Shown piece after piece: positions 63,961 through 64,000 of a stretch of DNA of 64,000 nt. The notes beneath the pieces are model-generated. The model made no database searches, was not told the origin of the DNA, and saw only the letters and a program-made list of their open reading frames with translations. Position numbers and translations under genes: made by a program. This DNA is from Micromonospora qiuiae (lineage in GTDB: Bacteria > Actinomycetota > Actinomycetes > Mycobacteriales > Micromonosporaceae): positions 45,988-109,987 of the forward strand of contig NZ_BOPC01000038.1 of the NCBI RefSeq assembly GCF_016863555.1, written 5' to 3'. Within the stretch, counting starts at the first letter, position 1. Every line of letters begins with the position of its first letter.

Positions 63961-64000
63961 TGGAGAAGGGGCCCCTTCCTGTACCGCAGTGGTTAATCAA
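63961..64000. repeat. Twin-palindrome intergenic repeat, copy 4 (runs off the window)
   Basis: GAGAAGGGGCCCCTTCCTGTACCGCAG followed by TGGTTAATCAA matches copy 1 through its first unit and spacer. The second unit is cut by the window edge. It begins 9 bp after the gabD stop, without supplying the stop codon. Confidence 0.7.

Overview
The window is a 64 kb chromosomal stretch from a high-GC actinomycete. Gene content, frequent GTG/TTG starts, many 1-4 bp start/stop overlaps and an intergenic palindromic repeat family fit the Micromonosporaceae (Micromonospora or a relative). The genus is inference. I see no rRNA, tRNA, CRISPR array, insertion sequence or prophage.

Layout. (1) 1-4977: end of an unidentified gene, then the divergent glycogen pair glgA(glgM)/glgC and phosphoglucomutase. 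(2) 4952-20382: a large glycan assembly locus. It holds gmd, a GT4 and a perosamine-synthase-like aminotransferase; a Wzy-like polymerase; a Wzx-like flippase fused to a GT4; a three-enzyme set predicted to make UDP-L-RhaNAc/UDP-L-QuiNAc with its own glycosyltransferase; a PglD-like acetyltransferase; a PglC-like phosphoglycosyltransferase fused to a GNAT domain; and a PglE-like aminotransferase. (3) 20532-25041: an unknown gene, tex and a dGTPase-like gene interrupt the locus. (4) 25136-26551: a second PglC-like/PglD-like pair. (5) 26713-40743: metabolic and housekeeping genes: MBL-fold hydrolase, Tat-exported serine hydrolase, formaldehyde-dehydrogenase-like MDR, sdhCAB with a divergent LysR regulator and a LysR box, a lone rmlB, hrpA and a cytidine-deaminase-like gene. 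(6) 40856-44122: a MerR regulator with a divergent hydrolase-oxidoreductase-MFS operon driven from a MerR-type, probably leaderless promoter. (7) 44372-51980: a tightly coupled seven-gene operon headed by a sedoheptulose-7-phosphate cyclase (2-epi-5-epi-valiolone synthase family), predicted to make an unassigned C7-cyclitol. (8) 52120-63952: an unknown gene under a palindromic operator, a Ski2-like helicase, trmB, a secreted protein plus class F sortase, mhuD, a short GntR-type HTH ORF, xth, PAC2, EcsC-like, an SGNH lipoprotein, a small membrane protein and gabD.

How the parts work together. In the glycan locus, one phosphoglycosyltransferase starts a lipid-linked oligosaccharide, three glycosyltransferases extend it, and the flippase and polymerase export and polymerise it. 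The nucleotide-sugar genes point to perosamine, L-QuiNAc or L-RhaNAc, and a bacillosamine-like 2,4-diamino sugar. In the cyclitol operon, the cyclase, a VOC protein (possible epimerase), two dehydrogenases and two cupin units would build and oxidise the ring. A KAS III-like protein with a Ser at the nucleophile position could acylate it, and a Tat-exported bicovalent flavin oxidase could finish the product outside the cell.

The most novel items are the C7-cyclitol operon, the flippase-GT fusion, the phosphoglycosyltransferase-GNAT fusion, and a twin-palindrome repeat whose end supplies the stop codon of three genes.
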